The position numbers and the translations under genes are program-made. A model generated the notes under the pieces. That model ran no database searches and was not told the origin of the DNA. It saw nothing but the letters and a program-made list of their open reading frames with translations. A DNA stretch of 34,545 nt from contig JACCZY010000177.1 in the NCBI GenBank assembly GCA_013695685.1, forward strand, positions 1 through 34,545, written 5' to 3'. Positions within the stretch are counted from its first letter, which is position 1, and the number at the start of each line of letters is the position of its first letter. Source of the stretch: Geodermatophilaceae bacterium. GTDB taxonomy: Bacteria > Actinomycetota > Actinomycetes > Mycobacteriales > Geodermatophilaceae. Positions 9,374 through 19,953 of this stretch are shown here, piece by piece.

Positions 9374-10789
9374 TCACACGGTCTCCAACAGCGCGTCCAA
9401 CGACTCCTCGATCAGCGCGCCGAGCACGTCGACATCGCCCATCGCGTCGCGGTCGGCGTTCAGGCCGTAGAAGACGCCGCCGTTGTACGACGTGAGGCCG
9501 ATCGACACCGCCTGCCCCTTGGCCAGCGGTACGACGGGGAACATCTCCAGCAGCTTCGCTCCCCCAGCGTATAGGGGGAACTGCGGACCGGGGACGTTCG
9601 TCACGACGACGTTGAAGAGTCGGCGGCTGAAGCCGCTGGCTACCCGCGCACCCATCGAATGCAGCGTCGGGGGCGCGAATCCGGACAGCGCGATGAGCGC
9701 GTCGGCGCCGACGGACTGGCCGGACTCCTTGTGCGCCTTCATCGAGTAGCTGATCTGGGCGAGCACGACCTTAGGGTTGGCCTCCCCCACGGGAAGATCC
9801 ACCAGGTACGAGGAGACCCGGTTGCCGAGAGTGCCGTGCTCGGTCTCGGTGCGGACCGACAGGGGCACCATCGCGCGGACCGACGTCTTCGGCGTGACCG
9901 GCTCGCCGCGGGACAGCAGCCAGTTGCGCAGGGCCAGGCTGACGGTGGCGAGCACCACGTCGTTCACCGTTCCGCCGTACGCCTTGCGCACCCGCTTGTA
10001 GTCGTCCAGCGACGTACGGGCCACACCGAACCGGCGCTGCTCGCCGATCTTCGCGTTCAGCGGACTGTCCGGGGCCGGTCGAGTCGCGAGTCGGGCGGCC
10101 GAGGCAAGTCCGGCCACCACCCCCGCAACCCGCCCCGCCGTGACCCGGACGTCTGCGACGCTGGAGCGCACGGTGTCCACGACCGCGGACGGGCGGCGGA
10201 TGTAGTCCCCGATCGCCCCCGCGACAAGGTCGAGCCGGCCGGGTTCCGGCGCCGGCATCCAGAGGTCCTCGCCGGTGTCGCGCGGGATCGGGGTCAGGTC
10301 CAGCAGCACCTGGCCGATGTCCACCGCGCTGCGCCCGTCCACCATCGCGTGGTGGGTCTTGGTGATCAGGGCGATCCGGCCGCCGGCAAGGCCCTCGACC
10401 AGGTAGATCTCCCACATCGGGCGGTGCCGGTCCAGCCGTCGGGACATCAGCCGGCCGACGAGTTCGCGCAACTGCGCGTCGCTGCCAGGCCGGGGCAACG
10501 CGGAGCGGCGGACATGGTGGGTGACGTCGAAGTCACCGTCGTCGACCCAGACCGGGTTCGCGAGGTGACCGGGCACGCTCTTGATCTTCTGCCGGTAGCG
10601 GGGAACCAGTCCGATCCGGGCCTCGATCAGGGCGACGAGCTTGTCGTAGTCGAAGCCGGTGTCCGGTGGCTGGAGCGTGACCAGCCCCCCGACGTGCATC
10701 GGGGTCGTCGGCTCCTCCAGGTAGAGGAACGACACGTCGAGCGCGCTGAGCCGATCCGCCACGCGGGCCACACCTCCCTGTGTGTTCAC
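9374..10789 (-). CDS. Wax ester synthase / diacylglycerol acyltransferase (WS/DGAT)
   Basis: MHVGGLVTLQPP, HHAMVDGRSAVDIG (HHxxxDG), TNVPGPQFPLYAGGAKLLEMFPVVPLAKGQAVSIGLTSYNGGVFYGLNAD. Confidence 0.95.
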   Translation of the reverse strand: MNTQGGVARVADRLSALDVSFLYLEEPTTPMHVGGLVTLQPPDTGFDYDKLVALIEARIGLVPRYRQKIKSVPGHLANPVWVDDGDFDVTHHVRRSALPRPGSDAQLRELVGRLMSRRLDRHRPMWEIYLVEGLAGGRIALITKTHHAMVDGRSAVDIGQVLLDLTPIPRDTGEDLWMPAPEPGRLDLVAGAIGDYIRRPSAVVDTVRSSVADVRVTAGRVAGVVAGLASAARLATRPAPDSPLNAKIGEQRRFGVARTSLDDYKRVRKAYGGTVNDVVLATVSLALRNWLLSRGEPVTPKTSVRAMVPLSVRTETEHGTLGNRVSSYLVDLPVGEANPKVVLAQISYSMKAHKESGQSVGADALIALSGFAPPTLHSMGARVASGFSRRLFNVVVTNVPGPQFPLYAGGAKLLEMFPVVPLAKGQAVSIGLTSYNGGVFYGLNADRDAMGDVDVLGALIEESLDALLETV

Positions 10790-10815
10790 GCCATCGTTAC
10801 ACGGCGCACATCCAT

Positions 10816-11448
10816 TCAGCCGAACGACTTGTCGAAGATCGCCTCCAGCTCCTCGATCGTGGTGGCCACGTCACGGTGCCGAACCCCGGTCATGCCCACC
10901 GCTACCGCCGCCCTTACGTTGGGCCCGAGGTCGTCCACGAACACGCATTCCTGCGGGGTGGCACCGAGCAGCTGTGCCGTGTGCAGGTAGATCCCGGCCT
11001 CCGGCTTGCGCATGCCGACTTCCCCGGAAACGACGACGGCATCGAAGAGCTCCGCCCAGTCCTGCCGCGGGTACTCGAAGCCCCACGAGTTGGACAGCAG
11101 GGCGGTCCTCAGACCGTGCCCGCGGGCGGCCCTGAGGACATCGAGCATCCGGCTCTCGGCCTGGAAGCCGGCGAACATCCGCTCCAGCAGCCCGTCGGCG
11201 TCGGGCAGCGTCCCGTCGGAGCGGCGCAGCGCCGCGGCGTACTGCGGTTGGAAGTCAGCTGGTGTGATCCGGCCCGACTCCAGGTCGTGGGCGATGTTCG
11301 GCGCCGCCTCCGGCCCGAACCACTCGCGCATCAGCTCCCGGAACCGCTCGGGCTCGATCCGCTCGGCGGCCAGCCACGAGTCGACTGTCGCGCTCAACGG
11401 CGTGGTGAGTACCCCGCCGTAGTCGACGATCAGCGCGTTCAGGCTCAC
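10816..11448 (-). CDS. HAD family hydrolase
   Basis: LIVDYGGVLTTPL, LRTALLSNSWGFEYPR, GEVGMRKPEAGIYLHTAQLLGATPQECVFVDDLGPNVRAAVAVGM: HAD motifs I-IV. Confidence 0.92.
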   Translation of the reverse strand: MSLNALIVDYGGVLTTPLSATVDSWLAAERIEPERFRELMREWFGPEAAPNIAHDLESGRITPADFQPQYAAALRRSDGTLPDADGLLERMFAGFQAESRMLDVLRAARGHGLRTALLSNSWGFEYPRQDWAELFDAVVVSGEVGMRKPEAGIYLHTAQLLGATPQECVFVDDLGPNVRAAVAVGMTGVRHRDVATTIEELEAIFDKSFG

Positions 11449-11594
11449 AGCCTGGTTATCCGCACGTCGCGCGAGTGGCCCGCCAAGGCACGCGGCTCAC
11501 CCACATCGGAGGTCACAGGTGCTAAGCAGCCGGTTCGCTGCTGCGCCTTGACCTGTGCGTTGGCGTGCAGTTCCTCGGGCAGGTAGACGGTCAT
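11445..11594 (-). pseudogene. Possible remnant or short form of a ribbon-helix-helix (CopG-like) antitoxin
   Basis: MTVYLPEELHANAQVKAQQ is an RHH N-terminus; the rest (RTGCLAPVTSDVGEPRALAGHSRDVRITRL) lacks RHH helices. Overlaps the HAD start. The full ORF begins at 11642. Confidence 0.4.
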
Positions 11595-11638
11595 CCGCGC
11601 CACGGCCGGCACTGTACGCCTGGGTAGACGTACAGATC

Positions 11639-12925
11639 TCATCGTTGCCTCCGCCGGCCGCGGACGGGCACGTCCGCCCCGCCCAGCTCGGCAGCCAGCT
11701 CGCGCAGAGCCAGGCGCAGCCGACTCTTCGGGGACACGTCGGCGAGAGTACGACCGGTGGCCAGCGCGGAGTCGGCCGCCTCCACGTCCTGCGGGAGGTA
11801 CGTCGCCGTGCTGACGTTGGCGAAACGCTCCAGGGCGGCGGCGATCTCCCGCCGCGGATTCCCCGGTACGACGATCTTACGCACCCGGTTGACTACGACT
11901 CTCGGCCCGACCTCCGGCAGCAACTCCCGCAGCTCGGCCAGCGCTCGCACCGTGCGCTGCAGCGAGACCGGATCCGCGCCGCTGACGCACAACACCACAT
12001 CGGCCTCGGCGAGGGTGGCCACGGTGGCGGCGTTGCGCCGAGGCGCGACCGAGTCGTAGCTGACCTCCTCGTCCTGCTCCAGGCAGAACCCGCAATCCAC
12101 GACCGTGAACGACGCCAGCTGCCGGGCCGCCTCGAGGACCACCTCCAACGACGACGGACGCAGTTCGGGCCACCGGTCGGCGCGGGTGCTTCCGGTGAGT
12201 ACCCGCAGCGACGGACGCACCGACCGAGCCAGCCGCGCCAGCGACGTCACATCGAGGGTGCCGTTGCCGGCCTGCCGGGCGGCTGCGGCCAGACCGGGCG
12301 ACTCGTCCAGCAGACCCAGCACTTGGCCGACCGTGCCGCCGTAGACGTCGGCGTCGATCAGCAGCGACCCGACGCCGAGCCGGGCGGCCTCATCGGCCAG
12401 TCCCACAGCGACCGTCGTACGGCCCGGCGCGCCGGTCGGTCCCCAGACGGCGACCACGGTGCCCGGTCCCGCCGTCGGTACGACCGGTGGCTCCGGATCG
12501 CCCAAATCGGGCAGGGCGGCTCGCGGATCTCCGACGTCCTCCGGGGTGCGGCGCCCGCCCGGCGCTCCCCCGACCGCCTCGACCACCGCTGCCGCGATCA
12601 GCGCGACTCCGGAGTCGGCGGGCAGCACATGCCGTACGCCGAGCTGCCGCAGCCGCCGTTCGGAGTCTGCATCGCCAGGGTCCACCAGTCCCACGACGGC
12701 TACCCCTGCCGAGGTCAGCCGGCTCACCGACTCCCGGTCCAGCCGGCGCAGGTCGGCCGAGAGCAGGACGGCGCGAGCCGTCCCGGTGGAAGCGACAGAC
12801 AGCAGATCGGCGAGGTCGACGCATCGGCGTACGACGGTGAGGCCGTGGTCGGAGGCGGCGAGGGCGCCCACCAGTTCGCTTTCCCACACCGCTCCGGTGA
12901 CGGCGGTCAGGACGGGCAGGCTCAT
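11639..12925 (-). CDS. CpaE/MinD-like P-loop ATPase
   Basis: VVAVWGPTGAPGRTTVAVGLADEAARLGVGSLLIDADVYGGTVGQVLGLLDESPGLAAAAR (deviant Walker A), FTVVDCGF, preceded by a receiver-like N-terminal region. Confidence 0.82.
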   Translation of the reverse strand: MSLPVLTAVTGAVWESELVGALAASDHGLTVVRRCVDLADLLSVASTGTARAVLLSADLRRLDRESVSRLTSAGVAVVGLVDPGDADSERRLRQLGVRHVLPADSGVALIAAAVVEAVGGAPGGRRTPEDVGDPRAALPDLGDPEPPVVPTAGPGTVVAVWGPTGAPGRTTVAVGLADEAARLGVGSLLIDADVYGGTVGQVLGLLDESPGLAAAARQAGNGTLDVTSLARLARSVRPSLRVLTGSTRADRWPELRPSSLEVVLEAARQLASFTVVDCGFCLEQDEEVSYDSVAPRRNAATVATLAEADVVLCVSGADPVSLQRTVRALAELRELLPEVGPRVVVNRVRKIVVPGNPRREIAAALERFANVSTATYLPQDVEAADSALATGRTLADVSPKSRLRLALRELAAELGGADVPVRGRRRQR

Positions 12926-13707
12926 CAGCTGCTCGGAGCCGCCGCGGACGTGGTCGGCGCCGCCGCGGACGTGCTCGGAGCCGCCGCGGACGTGCTCGGG
13001 GCCGGTAGGCCGGGCGGCTCGGCCGGCACCGCTCGGTTCGCCGGCTCGCTCAAATCGTCCAGGATTGCCACTGCCAGTTCACGGCCGGCGATGGCGGCGA
13101 GCAGATCACCGGCCTCACCGCTCGGCACCGAGACGACCACCTGTCGCATGCCGCTACTCGCCGACAGCGCGCCCTGACTCCCACCGTCGATGGCCTGGAC
13201 AGGGGCGGCAGCCAGCACCAGCCTGGTCGTGGTGGTGTCCCCACCGATGCCCTCGCCAGTGGCGTAGACGTCGATGAGTTGCCCGCGGTGCAGATCCAGC
13301 GGTACCGCCGTCGTCGGAACCGGTAGCGCGACCGAGACCCGGTCGGATTGCTCCCGTAGCGCGGAGGCCGGCAGCAGCTCACCGGCGCGCACCGGACGGT
13401 CGAGGATCTGCCCGGTCAGGACGGCGCTGCTGCTCAGGTAAGCCGCGCCGGAGTCGAACAGGCGGACCGGCACCGCCCGGACGTCCTCCGGCCGCAGCGT
13501 CGTACCGGCGGAGAGGTCCTGGGCGGCCGCCCACACCGACACCGACTGGTCGGCGGCCGAGACGATGCGGGCACCGACAAGGACGGAGACGAGGACGAGA
13601 AGAACCCCACCGATCAGGCGCAGATCGAGCCAGGATGGGCCCCGCAGGCGTCGTGGCCGGGGCGAGGCGGAGCCGGCGGACGTGGTCACGGGCTGTGGTG
13701 ACGACAT
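12925..13707 (-). CDS. SAF-domain CpaB/RcpC-like membrane protein
   Basis: N-terminal TM LRLIGGVLLVLVSVLVGARIVSAA, then VWAAAQDLSAGTTLRPEDVRAVPVRL...LTGQILDRPVRAGELLPASAL (SAF). Start ATG at 13707. Confidence 0.85.
   Translation of the reverse strand: MSSPQPVTTSAGSASPRPRRLRGPSWLDLRLIGGVLLVLVSVLVGARIVSAADQSVSVWAAAQDLSAGTTLRPEDVRAVPVRLFDSGAAYLSSSAVLTGQILDRPVRAGELLPASALREQSDRVSVALPVPTTAVPLDLHRGQLIDVYATGEGIGGDTTTTRLVLAAAPVQAIDGGSQGALSASSGMRQVVVSVPSGEAGDLLAAIAGRELAVAILDDLSEPANRAVPAEPPGLPAPSTSAAAPSTSAAAPTTSAAAPSS
12932..12994 (-). repeat. 3 x 21-bp tandem repeat encoding (S/T)TSAAAP heptapeptides at the C-terminus of the CpaB-like protein
   Basis: CTCGGAGCCGCCGCGGACGTG / GTCGGCGCCGCCGCGGACGTG / CTCGGAGCCGCCGCGGACGTG, plus a partial fourth copy. 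Confidence 0.9.
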
Positions 13708-13862
13708 GCGGCTGATCGTGCCGCATCCGGCGTCGGACAGCGCGGGTTGTCCACAACCGGCGTTGGTCCAGCGCCTGTGGATACCACGACGGGTCACCGC
13801 CCGGTGCTGCCACACTGGACCCATTCCGTCACACCGATTGTCGGAGGACGTGAGGGGCGAGC

Positions 13863-14099
13863 ATGCAAGCCGAGCGGTTCCTCACCCTCACCGACGTGGG
13901 CGAGATTCTGAACATCACGCCGGCGCAGACCTACGCACTGGTCCGGCGCCGCGAGCTTCGCGCGCTCAAGATCGGCGGGCGGGGGCAGTGGCGGGTCGAG
14001 CGCACCGAACTCGAGGCCTACATTCAACGGATGTACGACGAGACGGCGCGCTCCCTGCAGCGTGAGCGGGTCGACCAGGACGACCCGGCACTGGACTGA
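13863..14099 (+). CDS. BldC/excisionase-like helix-turn-helix DNA-binding protein (78 aa)
   Basis: MQAERFLTLTDVGEILNITPAQTYALVRRRELRALKIGGRGQWRVERTELEAYIQRMYDETA: HTH_17 / winged MerR-like fold. Confidence 0.88.
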   Translation: MQAERFLTLTDVGEILNITPAQTYALVRRRELRALKIGGRGQWRVERTELEAYIQRMYDETARSLQRERVDQDDPALD

Positions 14100-14111
14100 G
14101 CGAGCCGCCGG

Positions 14112-14669
14112 CTACTGCGTGCGGGTGACGAGCGCGATCGCGTCGATGACCACGGTGCGCACCGCGCGAACTGCTGCGTGCCGCCGCGGTTCACCAACAG
14201 GGTGCTCGGCCAGTTCGGCGTAATCGGCACCGACGCGGTCCAGCGTTCCGTCGAACGCCGTTCCGTCGGTCAGCAGCACCCGAACGCCGGCGCGGTCGGT
14301 GGCCAGTCCCCGCAGCGCCTTCCGGAGATCCAGCGCGTCCTCGACGAGGCCGCGGTCCCGGGCCGGCTCGGTCGCACTGCCGAGACCGCCTACCGCGCTG
14401 ACGGCGGCGAGACTGACCAGGATCTCCGGTTCAGCGGCGGCTGCGAGCAGGAGCCAGCCGGTGCCCACGCGGCGCAGGGTGCCCGACACAGGGCCGGCGC
14501 CGCGGACTGTCAGGACGACAGTGTGGCCCTCGGCTGCCCGCAACCGGTCGGCCAGGCGTAGCCGACCCTGTTCGGCCCGGCTGCGATCGGCAACCTCCAC
14601 ATCGAAGTCCCGGGCAGCCGCAGCCGCTGCCTGCGCCTCAAGGTCGTCGAAGAGTCGGTCCCAGCGCAC
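14112..14669 (-). CDS. Conserved actinobacterial hypothetical protein (185 aa)
   Basis: Complete ORF with coherent actinobacterial composition (MRWDRLFDDLEAQAAAAAARDFDVEVADRSRAEQGRLRLADRLRA...GVRVLLTDGTAFDGTLDRVGADYAEL); the two beta-rich segments around LLTDGTAFDGTLDRVG suggest an Sm-like or small barrel fold. Confidence 0.75.
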   Translation of the reverse strand: MRWDRLFDDLEAQAAAAAARDFDVEVADRSRAEQGRLRLADRLRAAEGHTVVLTVRGAGPVSGTLRRVGTGWLLLAAAAEPEILVSLAAVSAVGGLGSATEPARDRGLVEDALDLRKALRGLATDRAGVRVLLTDGTAFDGTLDRVGADYAELAEHPVGEPRRHAAVRAVRTVVIDAIALVTRTQ

Positions 14670-14738
14670 GGCTCACGGTGGACCTGCCGAGGGCTGAGGG
14701 TCAACCGGAGAAACGAGTCACCGATGCCCACCTACGTC

Positions 14739-14767
14739 TTGCCGGCATTGATTGCCTGTGTTTAAAT
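14739..14767 (+). promoter_or_regulatory. Putative sigma70-type promoter: TTGCCG-N17-TTAAAT upstream of the LysM gene
   Basis: -35-like TTGCCG (14739-14744), 17-bp spacer, -10-like TTAAAT (14762-14767), within the most AT-rich stretch of the window. Confidence 0.45.
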
Positions 14768-14769
14768 AC

Positions 14770-14793
14770 AAACAACATCAAACGCAGTTAAAC
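14770..14793 (+). repeat. Three AAAC tracts at exact 10-bp spacing (14770, 14780, 14790) in the LysM gene leader
   Basis: tACAAACAACATCAAACGCAGTTAAACg. Confidence 0.8.
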
Positions 14794-14812
14794 GAGCACT
14801 AATGAGGCTGAC

Positions 14813-15514
14813 ATGGCCCACCGCTTAGCCGCAGCGTTGACCTTGCTGGGTCTGACGGCAGCAGTGCTGAGGTGGGTGGCCCCCAGTCCGGGAATTGCAC
14901 TGACCGCAATGCGCCATCCGCAGGAGTGGATCGGCATGCACGGCGCCGAGTCGGCGATCCTGACTGTCGCCGTCGCCGCAAGCTGGTTGCTGCTCGGCTG
15001 GCTCACCCTCGGGCTGGCAGTCGGTCTGGTCGGCGAGCTACCCGGCGCCGCCGGCCGGGCCGCCCGCGCGCTAGCGAGCGTCGTGCTGCCCAGGGCCATC
15101 CGACAGGCAGTTGCCCTGACGTTGGGTGTCGGACTTGTGACCGCCACTGCCTCGGCGGCCGCTGCCGATCCGGGTTCAACCGGGTCAGGAAGCCCCGCGT
15201 CATCCACCAGTGTCGCCGTCGACTGGCCGGTCCAGCCGCCGTCCGCGCCCAGCTCCCCCGTGCTGCCGCCGCCTGCGCACGGCGGGCCGTCCGGCTCCGA
15301 CGATCCGCCCGACGGTGTGGTTCTGGTCCGGCCCGGGGACTCACTCTGGGCGATCGCCGGCGTCCGGCTGGGGTCCGGGGCCACGCCCGCTCAGATCGCC
15401 GCGGCCGTGTCCGCCTGGTACCAGGTCAATCTGGCGGTCATCGGCCCTGACCCGGACCTCATCCACCCCGGTCAGCGCCTGGCTGTCCCGGCTGCTTCCC
15501 CTCCGACGACATGA
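14813..15514 (+). CDS. LysM domain protein with N-terminal membrane helices
   Basis: Hydrophobic helices (LAAALTLLGLTAAVLRWV; AILTVAVAASWLLLGWLTLGLAVGL), C-terminal LysM VLVRPGDSLWAIAGVRLG...WYQVNLAVIGPDPDLIHPGQRLAVP. Confidence 0.88.
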   Translation: MAHRLAAALTLLGLTAAVLRWVAPSPGIALTAMRHPQEWIGMHGAESAILTVAVAASWLLLGWLTLGLAVGLVGELPGAAGRAARALASVVLPRAIRQAVALTLGVGLVTATASAAAADPGSTGSGSPASSTSVAVDWPVQPPSAPSSPVLPPPAHGGPSGSDDPPDGVVLVRPGDSLWAIAGVRLGSGATPAQIAAAVSAWYQVNLAVIGPDPDLIHPGQRLAVPAASPPTT

Positions 15515-16029
15515 GCACCGCTCCGATGCTCGCGCCCTACGTGCGCGCCGCCCCGCCGTACCAGCCGCCGTACGACGACGACGTCCCGCCGGCGGCGCTC
15601 CGGCTGGTCGGTGCCGGCAGCGACGAGCTCCCCTTCGAATCCCCTGGCGATGCTCCGCCGACCCCGCCGGCGCTGCCGCAGTTCCCTCTGCGCCGCCGCC
15701 TGCCGGACCCGGCGCCCTGGGCCAGGCAGTTCATCCAAGCTGCCCTGGAGACATTGAGCGGCCGGCGGCCGGTGGCGCAGCTGCAGCGCTGGAGCAGCCC
15801 GGCAGTGCTGATCGGGATCGATCGGGCCCGGCGCCGGGCCGAGCCCGGGATCAGCCAGCCCGTGATCGTCGTGCGGTCGATCCACGTCAGCGAGCCGGCC
15901 GACGCGGTAGCCGAGGTGTGTGCTGTCGTGTCCCGGCCGGACGCCGAGGGCCCGCGCTTTCGCGCGGTCGCCGCCCGGCTCGAGGGCCACAGCGGTCAGT
16001 GGCGCTGCGTCACACTGCAGATCGGCTGA
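15511..16029 (+). CDS. Rv3235 family protein (unknown function)
   Basis: WARQFIQAALETLSGRRPVAQLQRWSSPAVLIGIDRARRRA...VRSIHVSEPADAVAEVCAVVSRPDAEGPRFRAVAARLEGHSGQWRCVTLQIG; 4-bp ATGA overlap with the LysM gene. Confidence 0.85.
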   Translation: MSTAPMLAPYVRAAPPYQPPYDDDVPPAALRLVGAGSDELPFESPGDAPPTPPALPQFPLRRRLPDPAPWARQFIQAALETLSGRRPVAQLQRWSSPAVLIGIDRARRRAEPGISQPVIVVRSIHVSEPADAVAEVCAVVSRPDAEGPRFRAVAARLEGHSGQWRCVTLQIG

Positions 16030-16047
16030 CGAGTCGACCCCTCGCAG

Positions 16048-18972
<2,925 letters not shown>

Positions 18973-19093
18973 GGTGTCCGTTCAGCTCCTCGATCAGGAC
19001 GGTCCCGGCCATCGTACGGCGCGCGCATGGGCGGGCCGGCCCGGTACAGGCAACTCCGGTGACAACGCACCGGCCGGTAGGAATGATCCCCGG

Positions 19094-19744
19094 ATGACGC
19101 TGGACTTGACCGGAGTCGATCTGCTCACCGAGTCCGTGAGCACGCACCGGCTGCTGCTGCGTCCGTTCCGGGTCGATGACGCCGAGGCTGTCTGCCAGGC
19201 CTGCCAGGACGAGGACATCCAGCGGTGGGTGGTCGCCGTACCCTCGCCGTACACCCTCGACGATGCTCGGCACTTCGTCTCGGAACTGGCCTGGGAGGAG
19301 CGCCGTACCGGCACCGGCCTGCAGTTCGCGGTGGCCGAGCGCGGCTCCGGCCGAGTGGCCGCCTCGGTCGGGTTGATGCGGCTGCGGGCGTCGATCGGTG
19401 CAGAGATCGGGTACTGGGTTGCGCCGTGGGCGCGCGGCCACGGCTATGCCGCGGAGGCTACGGACGCACTTGCAGGGTGGGCGTTTCGGCATGGCCTGCA
19501 CCGGGTGGTGCTGCTGATCGCGCCGGAGAACACGGGGAGCTGCCGCACAGCCGAGCGGGCCGGGTTCCGCCGCGAGGGCAGGCTGCGGGAGGCCGAAGTC
19601 GCCCGCCAGGGTGAGCGCCGCGACTTCGTCCTGTACGCCCGGCTCGCCACCGACCCGGGCCTGCGCGAGCCAGCCGGCCGACACGATGACCCGAAAACTG
19701 GTCACCAACGACACGCCCGAGGCACTGAAACGCGTCGCAAGTGA
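19094..19744 (+). CDS. GNAT family N-acetyltransferase (RimJ/RimL-like)
   Basis: STHRLLLRPFRVDDAEAV, EIGYWVAPWARGHGYAAEATDALAGWAFRHGLHRVVLLIAPENTGSCRTAERAGFRREGRLREA. ATG at 19094. Confidence 0.92.
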   Translation: MTLDLTGVDLLTESVSTHRLLLRPFRVDDAEAVCQACQDEDIQRWVVAVPSPYTLDDARHFVSELAWEERRTGTGLQFAVAERGSGRVAASVGLMRLRASIGAEIGYWVAPWARGHGYAAEATDALAGWAFRHGLHRVVLLIAPENTGSCRTAERAGFRREGRLREAEVARQGERRDFVLYARLATDPGLREPAGRHDDPKTGHQRHARGTETRRK

Positions 19745-19953
19745 CCAGTTCCTGCGGGCGAACCGCCCCTGTCGCAAGAGCACCTGCGAGGTGTATCCGT
19801 ACCGCTGCCAACCCAAGCGGAGCAGGTACCGCTCGCGGGCGAGATCTCGAACGTGCTGCGCCCCCGTCGCGCTGCACCGCGCCGTCATACTCCACCAGCC
19901 CCGAAGGATGGCGCCGGTCAGGTGAGTGAACGAGCCCGAAGCCGGCAGCGCGC

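Noticed and set aside
12459-13277. Plus-strand ORF with GAAADVLGAAADVL-type repeats
   Set aside because: The repeat arises from the 21-bp tandem repeat in the CpaB-like gene read in antisense.
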